A model generated the notes under the pieces. It worked only from the letters and a program-made list of their open reading frames with translations, had not been told where the DNA came from and searched no databases. From positions 1,488,001 to 1,552,000 of the forward strand of contig NZ_JASZYV010000001.1 of the NCBI RefSeq assembly GCF_030316895.1: a stretch of DNA of 64,000 bases, read 5' to 3'. Positions 41,660 through 49,654 of the stretch are shown in pieces; the first letter of the stretch is position 1; each line of letters begins with the position of its first letter. Source of the DNA: Variovorax dokdonensis. Lineage in GTDB: Bacteria > Pseudomonadota > Gammaproteobacteria > Burkholderiales > Burkholderiaceae_C. Made by a program: the position numbers and the translations under genes.

Positions 41660-42475
41660 TCAGGCGTGCAGGCCCTTCCAGAGCATGTACGCGCCCAGCG
41701 CGTAGAGGATGGTGGCAAACACGCGCTTGAGCCGCTTGACCGGCAGCGCATGCGCCGCCTTGGCTCCCAGCGGCGCCGTGAGCATGCTGCACACCGCAAT
41801 GACGAGCAGCCCAGGCAGCCAGATGTAGCCGAACGAGCCGGAAGGCAGATCCGAAGCGGAGCGGCCGCTGATGACATAGCCCACCACATTGCTCACCGCG
41901 ATGGGAAAGCCCAGCGCCGCGCTGGTGGCCACTGCATTGTGGATGGCCACGTTGCACCACGTCATGAACGGAACGCTGATGAAGCCGCCGCCCGCGCCCA
42001 CCAGGCCCGACAGGAAGCCGATGAGGCCGCCCGCACCGACCTGGCCCACGGTGCCCGGCATCTGGCGCGACGGTGGCGGCTTGCGGTCGAGGAACATCTG
42101 CGTGGCGGAGAAGGCGACGAACACGGAGAAGAAGATGGCCAGCCATGCGCCCTTGAGCAGCGCGAACACACCCATGCTCGCGATCAGGCTGCCGCCGACG
42201 ATGCCAGGCGCCAGATGGCGCACGATGTCCCAGCGAACAGCACCGCGCTTGTGGTGCGCGCGAACGCTCGAAATGGACGTGAACATGATGGTCGCCATCG
42301 AAGTCGCGATGGCCATCTTCACCGCGATTCCCGGCGCCACGCCGCGTTCGCCCAGGATGATGGTGATGAAGGGCACCATCACCATGCCGCCGCCGATCCC
42401 CAGCAACCCCGCAAGGAAGCCCGAGCCCAGACCCAGGGCGGCGAGTTCAAGGATGATCCAGGGGGTAATCGACAT
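41660..42475 (-). CDS. TSUP (TauE/SafE) family permease
   Basis: A 271-residue membrane protein with about eight helices arranged as two repeats. Each half opens with the family Gly-rich motif: GFLAGLLGIGGGMVMVPF and GFLSGLVGAGGGFISVPF. The family is linked with export of sulfite, sulfonates or organic sulfur compounds, but the substrate is not evident here. The ATG at 42475 begins MSITPWIILE. A strong terminator lies just upstream on the same strand. Confidence 0.9.
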   Translation of the reverse strand: MSITPWIILELAALGLGSGFLAGLLGIGGGMVMVPFITIILGERGVAPGIAVKMAIATSMATIMFTSISSVRAHHKRGAVRWDIVRHLAPGIVGGSLIASMGVFALLKGAWLAIFFSVFVAFSATQMFLDRKPPPSRQMPGTVGQVGAGGLIGFLSGLVGAGGGFISVPFMTWCNVAIHNAVATSAALGFPIAVSNVVGYVISGRSASDLPSGSFGYIWLPGLLVIAVCSMLTAPLGAKAAHALPVKRLKRVFATILYALGAYMLWKGLHA

Positions 42476-42496
42476 GGGAAGGCGCGGACGAAAAAA

Positions 42497-42536
42497 TGGA
42501 AAAAGACAAAGAAACGGCCCCGACATGCGGGGCCGT
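42497..42536 (-). terminator. Strong minus-strand terminator 22 bp before the TSUP gene
   Basis: ACGGCCCC and GGGGCCGT form an 8-bp stem with a 7-nt loop, followed on the minus strand by TTTCTTTGTCTTTTT. It lies about 200 nt after the end of 6S RNA and just before the TSUP start codon. It may end read-through from 6S or act as an attenuator. Confidence 0.8.
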
Positions 42537-42737
42537 TGCCAAGAAGGGATTGCGCGCCTGAAAGACGCTGAGCGCATCGCGCCGCGCTGTGAGCGGGCGC
42601 CACGGTCATGGAAGCAACAAGTGCCTGAGTTTACCCGGGGCCGCCCGGTTCAATAGGGGTCAACCCGGCAATGCGTGCCGCGCAGTTGGTTTGGCGGCCG
42701 CAAGATGTGGTGCCGACGCGGCACGCACAAGGAAAAA

Positions 42738-42916
42738 GGTGTCTGCGAATGCCGCCGGACCGTCATCCTGAACGCAGGGTTCAGGTGGGCGAGGGCAGCA
42801 GGGCTTCGGGTTCATCTGACGCGAGATGATCACGCCCGCCAAGCAATTTACCAAGCCCGGGCTCCATAGAGCATTGGTTCAAGGAAATATAAAGCCCGAC
42901 GCGCACCGCAGACGCT
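42738..42916 (-). ncRNA. ssrS: 6S RNA
   Basis: About 179 nt transcribed from the minus strand. The ends pair: GTCTGCG near the 5' end with CGCAGAC near the 3' end, followed by TTTTT. The 3' part has the hallmark hairpin CCTGAACCCTGCGTTCAGG and then GGCGGCATTCGCAGA, closely matching the end of E. coli 6S RNA. It lies directly downstream of zapA, its conserved position. A short reading frame of 64 codons across it is a shadow. 6S RNA binds sigma70 polymerase in stationary phase. Confidence 0.87.
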
Positions 42917-42920
42917 TCGA

Positions 42921-42926
42921 ATTTTA
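42921..42926 (-). promoter_or_regulatory. -10 element of 6S RNA
   Basis: TAAAAT on the minus strand lies 5 to 7 nt before the paired 5' end of 6S RNA. No clear -35 hexamer is seen at 17 bp. Confidence 0.5.
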
Positions 42927-42981
42927 CGCCTGTTGAGGCGAGCGCGTGCAGGCCGGGCCGAGATCGCGGCGTTGTTTTTGC

Positions 42982-43317
42982 TCAGAGCAGGTGGCCATCG
43001 CCGGCCAGCGCGCCGTCGAGCCTCTGGAGCAACTGCGACAGCCGCGGATCGGACTCCTGCGGCCCGGCGGCCGTTGCGGAAGGCGCAGGCGCGGCCGCTG
43101 CGGCGTTGGCGGCGTCCTGCAACTGCGCCAGCTCGAAAGCAAGATTGAGCGAAGCCAGCACCGCAATGCGGTCGCGCGCCTTGACCTTGCCGGCGTCTCG
43201 AATCTTGCACATCGCGGCGTCGACGCGCGCCACCGCCTCGCGCAACTGGGTCTCGCCGCCTTCGGGGCAGCCGAGCGTGTAGCTCTGCCCCATGATCTGT
43301 ACTTCGATGTGATTCAT
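42982..43317 (-). CDS. zapA: Cell division protein ZapA
   Basis: A 111-residue protein that bundles FtsZ filaments at the division site. The N-terminal head has IEVQIMGQSYTLGCPEGGETQLREAVARVD. A helix with DRIAVLASLNLAFEL follows, and then an Ala/Pro-rich linker and a C-terminal coiled coil. It starts in a 4-nt overlap with the zapB-like gene and is followed by 6S RNA, the arrangement common in proteobacteria. Confidence 0.93.
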   Translation of the reverse strand: MNHIEVQIMGQSYTLGCPEGGETQLREAVARVDAAMCKIRDAGKVKARDRIAVLASLNLAFELAQLQDAANAAAAAPAPSATAAGPQESDPRLSQLLQRLDGALAGDGHLL

Positions 43318-43535
43318 GCCTGGTCTTGGGAACTGTCGTCCGTCGGCAGCTTCTCGAGCAAAGCCTCGATGCGCGTGCGTGCCGCGGCCAGCCGGGACTT
43401 GAGCGCGTCGCGCTCGCGGGTGACCGCATCGACCTGTTCTTGAAGCAGCAGGTTGGTGCGCTGCAACTCTTCATGACGAACCAGAAGACGCTCGACGCGT
43501 TCGGCGATCTGGTCGATGGGGCTGGCGACAGACAT
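43314..43535 (-). CDS. Short coiled-coil protein, ZapB-like (TIGR02449/DUF904 type)
   Basis: A 73-residue protein that is almost entirely helical coiled coil (heptads from IDQIAERVERLLVRHEEL to RIEALLEKL) with an acidic, polar tail. Proteins of this size immediately before zapA are usually annotated as ZapB-like cell-division factors. The ATGA overlap with zapA suggests coupled translation and a shared role at the septum. Confidence 0.82.
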   Translation of the reverse strand: MSVASPIDQIAERVERLLVRHEELQRTNLLLQEQVDAVTRERDALKSRLAAARTRIEALLEKLPTDDSSQDQA

Positions 43536-43573
43536 GGGAGCGCATTGTATGGGGCGCCACCATCGGGTGACAT

Positions 43574-43579
43574 TAGAAT
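43574..43579 (+). promoter_or_regulatory. -10 element before the cobalamin riboswitch
   Basis: TAGAAT lies about 10 bp before the first conserved riboswitch bases. No good -35 box is visible at standard spacing. Confidence 0.45.
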
Positions 43580-43587
43580 CGCCGCCG

Positions 43588-43810
43588 TTGGTGCTCGCGC
43601 CGTGGTTCACGCGGCGCAGTTCAACGGGAAGCAGGAGCCTGGTGCCGTTTTCACGGACATGGCTGGCCTGCGCTGCCCCCGCAACGGTCAAACAGCAGCC
43701 ATGGCGTACCGCGCGCACGCCTGCACTTTCGTCAATCAGCCACTGGGCGCCCTGAAACAGGTGCCTGGGAAGGCGACGAAAGGCTGTCAGCCCGGATACC
43801 GGCCAACGAG
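43588..43810 (+). promoter_or_regulatory. Cobalamin (AdoCbl) riboswitch
   Basis: The stretch has the order of conserved blocks of the class. It opens with TTGGTGCTCGCG and AACGGGAA, continues with GCCCCCGCAACGGT, and then has the B12-box side AGCCACTGGGCGCCC, the paired CTGGGAAGGCG, and GTCAGCCCGGATACCGGCC at the end. A strong ribosome site (AGGAGG) follows at once. Binding of adenosylcobalamin is expected to shut expression of the downstream uptake genes. Confidence 0.93.
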
Positions 43811-43819
43811 GAGGAACGC

Positions 43820-43906
43820 ATGTCGCCACGGCGATGGGCGTTCCATGACGCCCACACATCCGGCGGGGAAGCCGGATCGGGTTGCTTGTTTTCGGATTCA
43901 CGATGA
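43820..43906 (+). CDS. 28-residue leader ORF between the riboswitch and btuB
   Basis: An ATG 5 nt after AGGAGG opens a 28-codon frame (MSPRRWAF...) that ends in TGA overlapping the btuB ATG as ATGA. This leader frame has the only strong ribosome site in the region, and it sits directly at the riboswitch edge. btuB itself has only a weak site, so btuB translation may depend on ribosomes finishing this ORF. The peptide has no recognisable features and may matter only as a coupling device. Confidence 0.55.
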   Translation: MSPRRWAFHDAHTSGGEAGSGCLFSDSR

Positions 43907-45816
43907 ATCAGTTTTCCAACCGCAACGGTGCCGCTTCGCGCCGCCGCACGCGCACGCTTGCGCGTCCCCTGTTCGTTTCCACGAGCCTGGCCATGGCCGC
44001 CGGCGCCTGGGCGCAATCGGCGTTGCCGACCACGGCCCCCGCCCTGCAAGAGACCGTGGTCACGGCCACGCGCACACCGCAGCGCCTGGCCGACACGCTG
44101 GCCGATGTCTCGGTGATCGACCGCGAAGCGATCGAGCGCAGCGGCGCACAAAGCGTGGCCGATGTGCTGGCCAGGGTGCAGGGCATCCAGATCTCCCGCA
44201 ACGGCGGTCCGGGGGCCACGACCAGCGTCTACGTCCGCGGCGCTGAAACGCGCTTCGCCGCCGTCTACATCGACGGCGTTCGTGTCGATTCGCAGTCGAC
44301 GGGCGGCGCGCCCTGGCAGGCCATTGCGCTGTCGCAGATCGACCGCATCGAGGTCGTGCGCGGCCCGGCCGCGGCTGTCTACGGATCGGACGCCATCGGC
44401 GGGGTGATCCAGCTGTTCACGAAGAAGGGCGAGGCCGGCGTTGCGCCGTATGTGGGCGTGGGCGTCGGCTCCCACTCGCTCTGGCGCGCCGAGACCGGCG
44501 TCAGTGGCGCAAGCGGTCTGTTCGACTACTCGCTGGGCGTGAGCAGCGAGCGCAGCAAGGGCTTCAACGCGACGACCGACGCCGCAACCTTCGACACGGA
44601 CCGCGACGGCTACGAAACCACCTCCGGCAATGTGAGGCTGGGCCTGCAGATCAATCCGCGCCAGCGCATCGAAGGCACGCTGCTGGCGAACACGATGGAT
44701 TCGGACTACGACAACTTCGGCTGGGACCCGGCCAATCCGGTGGACGACCGCAACCATCAGAAGTTGCGCACCGCGGGCCTGAACTGGTCATCGCAATGGA
44801 CCGACCACTATCGCACCAAGTTGTCCGTCACCGATTCCTACAGCCTCTACCGAAGCACGCCGGACTTCTATCAAACCGAAACGCGCCTGCGTGGCTACCT
44901 GCTTCAGAACGAACTGCAGTTCGGCCCGCACCGCCTGACGGCCGACCTGGAGCGACGTGAGGACGAGCTGGACAACGCACCCGGCATCGGCCCCTATGCG
45001 GCGCCGGGCCTGTCGGGCAAGCGTGCGCAGAACGGGGTGGCACTGGGCTACGGCTTCGCGCAGGGTCCGCACACGCTGCAGTTGAACATTCGCGAGGATG
45101 ACGACAGCGAGTTCGGCAACTTCACGACCGGCAGCGCCGCCTACGGCTTCGCGATCACACCGGCCTGGCGAATCCGCGCATCGGCCGGCACGGCCTTCCG
45201 TGCGCCCACGCTGTACCAGCGCTTCAGCGAATACGGCGTGGCCACGTTGCAGCCCGAGGAAAGCACGAACTACGAGGCCGGCCTGACGTGGAGGCAGGAC
45301 GCGAGCAGCTTCGGCATCACGGCTTTCCACAACCGTGTGACCAACCTGATCGGATTCGACTATTCGTCGAGCGCGTGCCAGTCCTTCTTCGGCTGCTACG
45401 GCAACACGGCGCGTGCCCAGTACGAAGGCGTGACGCTGACGGCCACGCACCGCATCGGCGACGTGTCGCTGCGCGGCTCCTTCGACTGGCAGAACCCGCG
45501 CGATCTGGACACCGGCAACGTGCTGGTTCAACGTGCTCGACAGTACGGCACGCTGGGTGTGGACTGGCGCCTGGGGCAGTGGCTGCTGGGCGCCGAAGTC
45601 ATCGCCTCCGGCTCACGCTATGCCAATGCGGCCAACACGATCGAGCTGGGCGGCTACGGCCTGCTCAACCTGAGCGTGAGCCGCAAGCTCGGCCGGGATC
45701 TGGACCTGCTGCTCCGGCTCGACAATGCGACCGACAAGGACTACCAACTGGTGCGCAATTACGCCACCGACGGCCGCACCTTCTACGTGGGACTGAAGTG
45801 GAGCCCAACCTTCTGA
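43903..45816 (+). CDS. btuB: TonB-dependent vitamin B12 receptor
   Basis: A 637-residue outer-membrane receptor. The signal peptide ends at about residue 37 (AGAWAQ). The TonB box ETVVTATR is at 50-57. A plug domain has IDREAIERSGAQSVADVLARVQGI and the PWQAIALSQIDRIEVVRGPAA signature, then a 22-strand-type barrel ends in FYVGLKWSPTF with the terminal Phe needed for barrel assembly. Cobalamin as ligand is supported by the riboswitch upstream and the cob/btu genes downstream. An in-frame TTG at 43882 is a less likely start. Confidence 0.93.
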   Translation: MNQFSNRNGAASRRRTRTLARPLFVSTSLAMAAGAWAQSALPTTAPALQETVVTATRTPQRLADTLADVSVIDREAIERSGAQSVADVLARVQGIQISRNGGPGATTSVYVRGAETRFAAVYIDGVRVDSQSTGGAPWQAIALSQIDRIEVVRGPAAAVYGSDAIGGVIQLFTKKGEAGVAPYVGVGVGSHSLWRAETGVSGASGLFDYSLGVSSERSKGFNATTDAATFDTDRDGYETTSGNVRLGLQINPRQRIEGTLLANTMDSDYDNFGWDPANPVDDRNHQKLRTAGLNWSSQWTDHYRTKLSVTDSYSLYRSTPDFYQTETRLRGYLLQNELQFGPHRLTADLERREDELDNAPGIGPYAAPGLSGKRAQNGVALGYGFAQGPHTLQLNIREDDDSEFGNFTTGSAAYGFAITPAWRIRASAGTAFRAPTLYQRFSEYGVATLQPEESTNYEAGLTWRQDASSFGITAFHNRVTNLIGFDYSSSACQSFFGCYGNTARAQYEGVTLTATHRIGDVSLRGSFDWQNPRDLDTGNVLVQRARQYGTLGVDWRLGQWLLGAEVIASGSRYANAANTIELGGYGLLNLSVSRKLGRDLDLLLRLDNATDKDYQLVRNYATDGRTFYVGLKWSPTF

Positions 45817-45818
45817 GC

Positions 45819-46421
45819 ATGCAGCGCAGCGATCTGGCCGCACCGGCTCGGCGTGAGCTGATCCTGGGCGGCCAGAAAAGCGGCAAGTCACGGCGCGGCG
45901 AATCGCTCGCGGCGCAGTGGCTGGCGCAGTCTTCGGCGCACCGCGCGGTGCTGCTGGCCACCGCCTTGGGCGGCGACGAGGAGATGCGCGAGCGCATCGC
46001 GCGGCATCGCCTGGATCGGGCAGCGCGCGTGCCTCGGCTCGAAACGGTGGAAGCGCCGCGGGAGCTGGCCGAGGCGCTGCGGGCGCATCAAGCACCGCAC
46101 ACGCTGGTGCTGATCGACTGCCTCACGGTCTGGCTCACGCAACTGCTGATGCCGGCTGGCCCTGATGCGGGTGCCGAGCCTGACATTGCCGACGACGCCG
46201 ACGCCCAGATCAACGCGCTGCTGCTGGCGCTGGGCGAGGCGCGCGGCCCGGTGGTGCTGGTGGGCAACGAGATCGGGCTGGGCGTGATTCCCCTGGGCCG
46301 CGACACGCGTCGCTTCGTCGATGCCTTGGGCTTGCTCAATCAGCGCGTCGCCGCGTCCTGCGAGCGGGTGACGCTGATGGTGGCCGGGCTGCCGCTCGTC
46401 ATCAAGGAGCCGGCGCCATGA
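45819..46421 (+). CDS. cobU: Adenosylcobinamide kinase / cobinamide-phosphate guanylyltransferase
   Basis: A 200-residue bifunctional enzyme (CobU/CobP) that phosphorylates adenosylcobinamide and adds GMP, preparing the nucleotide loop. The P-loop GGQKSGKS is at 17-24. His63 in ARHRLDR fits the guanylylated histidine. LVLIDCLTVWLTQLL supplies the Walker B-like Asp and VGNEIGLGVIP the family signature. It starts 2 nt after btuB and overlaps btuF by 4 nt. Confidence 0.93.
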   Translation: MQRSDLAAPARRELILGGQKSGKSRRGESLAAQWLAQSSAHRAVLLATALGGDEEMRERIARHRLDRAARVPRLETVEAPRELAEALRAHQAPHTLVLIDCLTVWLTQLLMPAGPDAGAEPDIADDADAQINALLLALGEARGPVVLVGNEIGLGVIPLGRDTRRFVDALGLLNQRVAASCERVTLMVAGLPLVIKEPAP

Positions 46422-47299
46422 TGCGCGCGATGCGGTTCCTCGTGGTGCAGGCCGTGCTGGCCGCCATGCCGTTCTGGACGGTGGGCCTGGCGAGCGCGCA
46501 GACGCTGGTCGATGATCGGGGTGTCGCCATCACGATCGACAAGCCGCCGCAGCGCATCGTTTCGCTGCTGCCGTCGCTCACCGAGACAGTGTGCGCGCTT
46601 GACGCTTGCGACCGGCTGGTGGGCGTTGACGACTATTCCAACTGGCCTGAGGCGGCCCGGCAGCTGCCGCGTGTCGGCGGGCTGGAGGATGCCAGCGTCG
46701 AGCGCATCGTCGCGCTGCGGCCCGATCTGGTGCTGCTGGCCAAGTCGGCCCGCGTGACTGGCCGCCTCGAAGGCCTGGGCCTGCGGGTGATGGCACTGGA
46801 GCCCAAGTCGATGAAGGACATGGAGCGCGTGCTGGGCAAGGTCGGCCAGGTGCTGGGCCGTGAGCCGCAGGCGCACGCGCTCTGGCGCCAGCTGGACGCC
46901 GGCGTGAGCGAAACGGCCGCGCAGGTGCCGAAGCGAGCGCGCGGCAAGCGCGTCTATTTCGAGGTCAACAGCGCGCCGTATGCAGCCAGCGAATCCTCAT
47001 TCATCGGCGAGACCCTCGCACGCCTGGGCGCGGCCAACGTCGTGCCTGCATCGCTTGGGCCGTTTCCCAAGCTCAACCCGGAATTCGTGGTGCGCGCCAA
47101 TCCGCAGGTGATCATGGTGGGCGATCGCAATGCGGTGGCGTTGTCCGCGCGACCGGGCTGGGACACCATCGACGCGGTGCGTGACAACCGCGTCTGCGTC
47201 TTCACGGCCGCGGAGGGTGACGTGCTTGTGCGGCCCGGGCCGCGCATGGTCGAGGCGGCGCAGATCATGGCGCGTTGCCTGGAGAAGCACTTCCCATGA
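46418..47299 (+). CDS. btuF: Cobalamin ABC transporter periplasmic binding protein
   Basis: A 293-residue class III binding protein with a signal peptide of about 27 residues (ending LASAQ). The two lobes are marked by PPQRIVSLLPSLTETVCALDACDRLVGVDDYSNWP and FEVNSAPYAASESSFIGETLARLGAANV. The context (after btuB and cobU, before btuC and btuD) points to corrinoids rather than heme or siderophore. It overlaps both neighbours as ATGA. Confidence 0.92.
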   Translation: MMRAMRFLVVQAVLAAMPFWTVGLASAQTLVDDRGVAITIDKPPQRIVSLLPSLTETVCALDACDRLVGVDDYSNWPEAARQLPRVGGLEDASVERIVALRPDLVLLAKSARVTGRLEGLGLRVMALEPKSMKDMERVLGKVGQVLGREPQAHALWRQLDAGVSETAAQVPKRARGKRVYFEVNSAPYAASESSFIGETLARLGAANVVPASLGPFPKLNPEFVVRANPQVIMVGDRNAVALSARPGWDTIDAVRDNRVCVFTAAEGDVLVRPGPRMVEAAQIMARCLEKHFP

Positions 47300-48291
47300 G
47301 CGGTGCGGGCATGAGCAGCAAGGCGGGCTTTGCCTGCGCCATGGCGCTGCTCGGCGCAGGCCTTGTCGTGCTCGGCGTGTGCATCGGCAGCACCGGCCTG
47401 GAAAGCGTGCGCCAGGTGTTGAGCGATGCGACGGCGATGCAGATCGTGCGCGACATCCGGCTGCCGCGCTCCATCGGCGCGTGGCTGGCTGGTGCGTTGC
47501 TGGGGCTCGGCGGCGCGTTGGCGCAGGGCCTGTTCCGAAATCCGTTGGCCGATCCCTACCTGCTGGGCAGCGCATCCGGCGCGAACCTTGGCGTGTCTGT
47601 GCTGCTGGTTCTGCTTGGATCGTCGCCCGGCGCCGGCAGCTGGGCCGCTCGGCTGGGTATGACCGGTGCGGCCTTCCTCGGCGCCGTGCTGGCCGTGATG
47701 GTGACCCTGGCCTTGGCGCGCGGCGTGCAGCAGACGCTGCGGCTGCTGCTGGCGGGCGTGGTCGTCAGCATGGTGCTCGGCGCCGTGGCGGCGATGGTGG
47801 TGCTGTGGGTGCCCGACATCATGCGGGCCATGCAAGCCTTTGTGCTGGGCACCACCGGTTTCCTCGGTTGGCCGAGTGTCGCGTTGCTCGGTGGTGCGCT
47901 GCTGGTGTGCCTGGTGCCGTCGGTGGGTTTTGCGCGTGCGCTGGATGCGCTCACGCTCGGCGAGGCCAGCGCGCTCAGCCTCGGCATCGCCTTGCCGTGG
48001 ATCCGCGTGGCGCTCATCGCGGCGCTGGCGCTGGCGACCGGCGCGGCCGTGGCGCAGGTCGGCCTGGTCGCCTTCGTCGGGCTGGTGGCGCCGCACCTGG
48101 TGCGCGGCGTGGTCAAGCCGACGCACAACTGGCTCGTCTTCCTGTCCGCATTGATGGGGGGCGCACTGCTGCTGGCGGCCGACGTGTTGGCGCGCTGGGT
48201 CCTGGCGCCCCAGGAATTGCCGGTCGGCGGCGTGACAGCGCTGCTCGGCGGTGGCTACCTGCTGTGGCTCATGCATCGGAGGCGCCTGTGA
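47296..48291 (+). CDS. btuC: Cobalamin ABC transporter permease
   Basis: A 331-residue FecCD/BtuC-type permease with about ten membrane helices. Family motifs are LPRSIGAWLAGALLGLGGALAQGLFRNPLADPYLLG near the N-terminus, the cytoplasmic loop with GLVAFVGLVAPHLVRGV, and the C-terminal QELPVGGVTALLGGGYLLWL. The ATG at 47296 overlaps the btuF stop; an ATG at 47311 is an alternative. Confidence 0.93.
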   Translation: MSGAGMSSKAGFACAMALLGAGLVVLGVCIGSTGLESVRQVLSDATAMQIVRDIRLPRSIGAWLAGALLGLGGALAQGLFRNPLADPYLLGSASGANLGVSVLLVLLGSSPGAGSWAARLGMTGAAFLGAVLAVMVTLALARGVQQTLRLLLAGVVVSMVLGAVAAMVVLWVPDIMRAMQAFVLGTTGFLGWPSVALLGGALLVCLVPSVGFARALDALTLGEASALSLGIALPWIRVALIAALALATGAAVAQVGLVAFVGLVAPHLVRGVVKPTHNWLVFLSALMGGALLLAADVLARWVLAPQELPVGGVTALLGGGYLLWLMHRRRL

Positions 48292-49055
48292 CGCAGGTTG
48301 CGATCGGCGCCCGCGACCTGCAGGTCGTTCTGCATGGGCGGCGCATTCTCGATGTGCCTGCGCTCGCCATTCCGGCGGGCCGATGGACGGCGGTGGTCGG
48401 CCCGAACGGCGCCGGCAAGACCACGCTGCTGAAGGCGCTGGCCCATCTGCTTCCCGCGGCTCGCGGGCGCGTGCAACTCATGGGCCGCGACATGGAGGAT
48501 TGGAGCGGCAGGAGCCGCGCCCGCACGCTCGCCTGGCTAGGCCAGAACGAGGGCGGCACGGACGATCTGCTGGCGCACGATGTGGTCATGCTCGGGCGCC
48601 TGCCGCATCAGGCCTGGCTCGGCGCGCCGAGTGCCCTCGATCGCGCCGCCGTCGAAAACGCGATGCGGCAGACGCAAAGCTGGGACTGGCGTGAGCGCCC
48701 GCTGGGCCAACTGTCCGGCGGCGAGCGCCAGCGGGTGCTGTTGGCGCGCGCGCTCGCGGTGCACGCCGACGTGCTGCTGATGGACGAGCCGCTGGCCAAC
48801 CTCGATGCGCCGCACCAGGCCGACTGGCTGCTCACCGTGCGTGCCCTGGTGGACGCCGGCCACACGGTCGTGAGCGTTCTGCACGAGCTCGGCATGGCCT
48901 TGCAGGCGGACGAGCTGCTGGTGCTGGCGCAAGGCCGCGTCGTGCATCAGGGCCGCGCGGCGGATGCGGCCTGCCGGGCCGCGCTGGCCAGCGTGTTCGA
49001 CCATCGGATCGCGATTCATCAGGTGGCGGGCCAGTGGGTCGTGCTGCCGCAATAG
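48288..49055 (+). CDS. btuD: Cobalamin ABC transporter ATPase
   Basis: A 255-residue ATP-binding subunit. Walker A GPNGAGKT is at 38-45, with LGQNEGG as the Q-loop region, the signature LSGGERQR, Walker [14 protein letters not shown] and the switch His in [12 protein letters not shown]. The start is a GTG overlapping the btuC stop as GTGA. Together with btuF and btuC it forms a complete inner-membrane importer. Confidence 0.94.
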   Translation: MTQVAIGARDLQVVLHGRRILDVPALAIPAGRWTAVVGPNGAGKTTLLKALAHLLPAARGRVQLMGRDMEDWSGRSRARTLAWLGQNEGGTDDLLAHDVVMLGRLPHQAWLGAPSALDRAAVENAMRQTQSWDWRERPLGQLSGGERQRVLLARALAVHADVLLMDEPLANLDAPHQADWLLTVRALVDAGHTVVSVLHELGMALQADELLVLAQGRVVHQGRAADAACRAALASVFDHRIAIHQVAGQWVVLPQ

Positions 49056-49080
49056 ACAGAACCGGAAAAGGGCAACCAGC

Positions 49081-49650
49081 ATGAAGATCGAAACGCCACC
49101 CACCGCGAAGCCCTACGACAAGCCGGAGGGCGAACGCCGCGGCCTGGTCATCGTCAACACCGGCGACGGCAAGGGCAAGAGCACGGCCGCCTTCGGGCTT
49201 GCGCTGCGCGCGCACGGCCGCGGCAAGGCGGTGAAGATCTATCAGTTCATGAAGGTACCGAGTGCGCGCTTCGGCGAGCACCGCATGTTCGAGCAGATCG
49301 GCATTCCCATCGAAGGACTGGGCGACGGCTTCAGCTGGAAGAGCCAGGACCTGGAGCACTCGGCCCAGCTCGCGCGCGACGGATGGGCGAGGGCGCGCGA
49401 AGCGATCCTATCGGGCCGCTACTTCCTGGTCGTGCTCGACGAGATCACCTATCCGCTGATCTACGGCTGGCTGCCGCTCGACGAGGTGCTCGCAACGCTG
49501 CGCGAGCGCCCGCGCGAGGTGCACGTGGCGCTCACCGGTCGCCGAGCGCCGGCCGAACTGGTGGCGCTGGCCGACACGGTGACCGAGATGCAGATGGTCA
49601 AGCATGCCTTCAAGGCCGGCATTCCCGCGCAGCGGGGCATCGAGGATTGA
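49081..49650 (+). CDS. cobO: Cob(I)yrinic acid a,c-diamide adenosyltransferase (CobO/BtuR type)
   Basis: A 189-residue P-loop enzyme that attaches the 5'-deoxyadenosyl group to reduced corrinoids, making the coenzyme form. The nucleotide motif GDGKGKS is at 28-34. [17 protein letters not shown] and [19 protein letters not shown] are family landmarks, and the [18 protein letters not shown] tail is the usual end. It lies 25 nt after btuD, so imported corrinoids can be adenosylated at once. Confidence 0.95.
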   Translation: MKIETPPTAKPYDKPEGERRGLVIVNTGDGKGKSTAAFGLALRAHGRGKAVKIYQFMKVPSARFGEHRMFEQIGIPIEGLGDGFSWKSQDLEHSAQLARDGWARAREAILSGRYFLVVLDEITYPLIYGWLPLDEVLATLRERPREVHVALTGRRAPAELVALADTVTEMQMVKHAFKAGIPAQRGIED

Positions 49651-49654
49651 TCTG

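Noticed and set aside
42660..42854. A 64-codon minus-strand frame
   Set aside because: It lies within and just after 6S RNA, whose structure explains the sequence.
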